Notes under the pieces: model-generated
What the model was told of the DNA's origin: nothing
Databases searched by the model: none
The model's input: only the letters and a program-made list of their open reading frames with translations
Shown here: positions 62,330 to 64,000 of the stretch, one piece after another
Layout: every line of letters starts with the position of its first letter
Position numbering within the stretch: the first letter of the stretch is position 1
Program-made: the position numbers and the translations under genes
NCBI RefSeq assembly: GCF_914767665.1
Contig: NC_059503.1
Coordinates: 13,888,001 to 13,952,000 of the forward strand
Length of the DNA stretch: 64,000 nt
Direction: 5' to 3'
Source of the DNA: Harmonia axyridis
Taxonomy: Eukaryota; Arthropoda; Insecta; Coleoptera; Coccinellidae

Positions 62330-62620
62330 ATGTCTTCAACAAAAGTCTAATCGTTGATCCTTCAGAGAAAGTTCTAGGTTCCAATCTTTCTAGGAAAATT
62401 TGGTGTATTTTAAATCGAATTAAGACTGGTCATGGTCGTTGCAATAGTATACTCTTCAAGTGGCATTCTATTGAAAGCCCACTATGTGAGTGTAGTTAGT
62501 GTAGAAGAAACCATTGACCACTTGGTGAATACTTGTTCAAGCTATTCATTCATTTCAGATTCGTTTTTAGAATGGATCGCTAAATTCGAAGCAATATTAT
62601 GGACACTAACATTTATTACT
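62330..62620 (+). pseudogene. Non-LTR retroelement C-terminal relic
   Basis: The plus strand reads LIVDPSEKVLGSNLSRKIWC, LNRIKTGHGRCNSILFKWHS, IESPLCEC and, after a frameshift, EETIDHLVNTCSSYSF. The NRIRT.HGRC..LHKW...SP.C.CG..QTI.HIV..C pattern is the zinc-knuckle-like tail of jockey/RTE-type reverse transcriptases. Confidence 0.7.
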
Positions 62621-63548
62621 CCTGTCTGGTTCTTTTCTTTTTTGTTTTCAGATTTAATTATAAAGTCGTCAACCGTTGGCGAAAAGAAAGGATGGAAAAG
62701 ATTTTGTATGGATGAAGAGGAAGCCCCTAAATACAACTAAGTCAACTAATTCTGTAAACGAATACACAAACCAGTCACTGCACCTATACGGAGAGACAGA
62801 GTTTTTGCTGAGGTTTTTATCTGTGCTCTTGTACGTTGAAATAATGATGCCCAATTTACTAACATCTACACATGCTATGTTGTTTGAAGTTGATACTTTT
62901 TTGTATTGGTCTCAAAAGAATATATATAATGAAACTGATAGATCCACAGAATAAGGGTCAGTTTTCTTTACATTTTTCTTGGATTTATTGCCAATTATGT
63001 ACATATTTTCAGACAACTTCAAGACATAAATAACCCGGTCCAAATTCAATAAACCGCAAGATGTTATGCTATGATGAATTTGATAGACACTCGGAAGATA
63101 CGGGGCGACGCTCTGTTGAAATTACTGTTTAATGGGAAATTTTGTTCGAGAGGAAGGAAAATGGAGAATTCCATCACCGGAATCGACATGCCGTAAATAA
63201 ATTTGTATTATATTTTTCCTTGTCGGTGGCGGAGAGCATCGACAGGTTCATCAAGTGAGGAGCTCTCAACTGGGTTGATGAGCACACTTGGGAGCACTCC
63301 TCTCTTTGGGATGGCGTGAAATATAGACACTTGAAAGACAACCCTACCCCCTCGGGTAATTATGAGGCACCTAGTATAATTTGGTTGGAGTGAAATGATC
63401 AAAACCAAAACGGGTAATAACCTAAACATTCAGTACGGATGTTAGGATTCCGATAAGTCGAAAGATCCGATCGAAATTACACTTCCGATTCCGATTTCGG
63501 TTCTGACACTTTTCAACCGGAGGTTGAGAATGTTAAGATTCTGAATAA
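62621..63548. other. No gene recognised
   Basis: Overlapping 60-100-codon frames on both strands (62432-62954) appear to continue the retroelement remnant or arise by chance. Confidence 0.3.
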
Positions 63549-64000
63549 CATAGGCGTACAACTTTGCTTCCACCGTTTTTTTTCCGAAATTCGAGGGGTT
63601 ATTGTAAGAAACTGGTTATACATTTATGATTTAAAATATTGTCCATCGCTGGTTTTCTCCCATCTTTCGGGCCGCGTACGAATCTCGCGTTGATGACTGG
63701 TCATTTTTTGAAGCGATCCTCGAATCGATCCAATTTTTTACTTCTTTATAAGATAAGAAGTGCTGGTCAGCCAGGCCGTGTCCCATTGATCGAGACAAGT
63801 GATAGTCCGAGGGAGCAACGTCTGGAGAATACGGTAGGTGGGGTAGGACTTCCCATTTCAACGTTTCCAAGTATGTATTTACCACTTTCGCAACATGAGG
63901 TCGAGCTTTGTCATGCTGTAAAATCACTTTATCATGTCTCTCGTTGTATTGCGTCCGTTTGTCTTTCAATGCTCGGCTCAAACGCATTAATTGCGTTCGA
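63549..64000 (-). pseudogene. Mariner transposase, C-terminal part, running off the window
   Basis: The left end TAGGCGTACAACTTTGCTTCC matches the terminal sequence of the copy at 8.5 kb. The minus-strand frame 63631-63987 contains MRLSRALKDKRTQYNERHDK, QHDKARPHVAKVV (catalytic HDN reads HDK), SPDVAPSDYHLS (third Asp) and DQHFLSYKEVKNWIDS, then diverges before the usual ERW end, so it is frameshifted there. Better preserved than the 8.5-kb copy. The N-terminal half lies beyond the window. Confidence 0.85.

Overview
This is an AT-rich stretch of nuclear DNA from an insect; a beetle is possible, but that is a guess. The evidence is spliced genes with GT-AG introns, dense mariner/Tc1 relics, and insect-type non-LTR and tyrosine-recombinase relics. 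No bacterial operon, tRNA, rRNA or CRISPR array was seen.

Only about 14 kb (22.7-36.2 kb) is clearly genic, and it holds five compact genes. They are U1 snRNP protein C (minus), TAF13 (plus), protoporphyrinogen oxidase (minus), mitochondrial seryl-tRNA synthetase (plus), and a large SEA-domain, single-pass membrane protein with eight LPPGYK-type repeats (minus). U1-C/TAF13 and PPOX/SARS2 are divergent pairs with 448 bp and 502 bp between start codons. TAF13/PPOX and SARS2/SEA are convergent. The first four serve splicing, Pol II initiation, haem synthesis and mitochondrial translation, so they are housekeeping genes that are neighbours rather than a pathway. The fifth looks like an apical or extracellular-matrix protein, and its first exon was not found.

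The left flank (0-22.7 kb) has a possible receptor-type coding exon at its very edge (minus strand), a fold-back element, mariner copies, a 2.3-kb tandem array of ~310-450-bp units, and a GC-rich island with a consensus splice donor on the minus strand. That island could be the start of the edge gene, about 16 kb away.

The right flank (36.2-64 kb) has no convincing host gene. It is a graveyard of dispersed repeats (families A, B and C), DD41D-type transposase derivatives, two Crypton-like tyrosine-recombinase relics, non-LTR reverse transcriptase tails, a Tc1 element with intact terminal repeats and a perfect 65-bp palindrome inside it, and nested fold-back elements.

The most unusual items are three dispersed transposon copies sharing one internal deletion while each breaks its catalytic triad differently, the perfect hairpin at 57677-57838, the nested palindromic elements, and the LPPGYK-SEA membrane protein.
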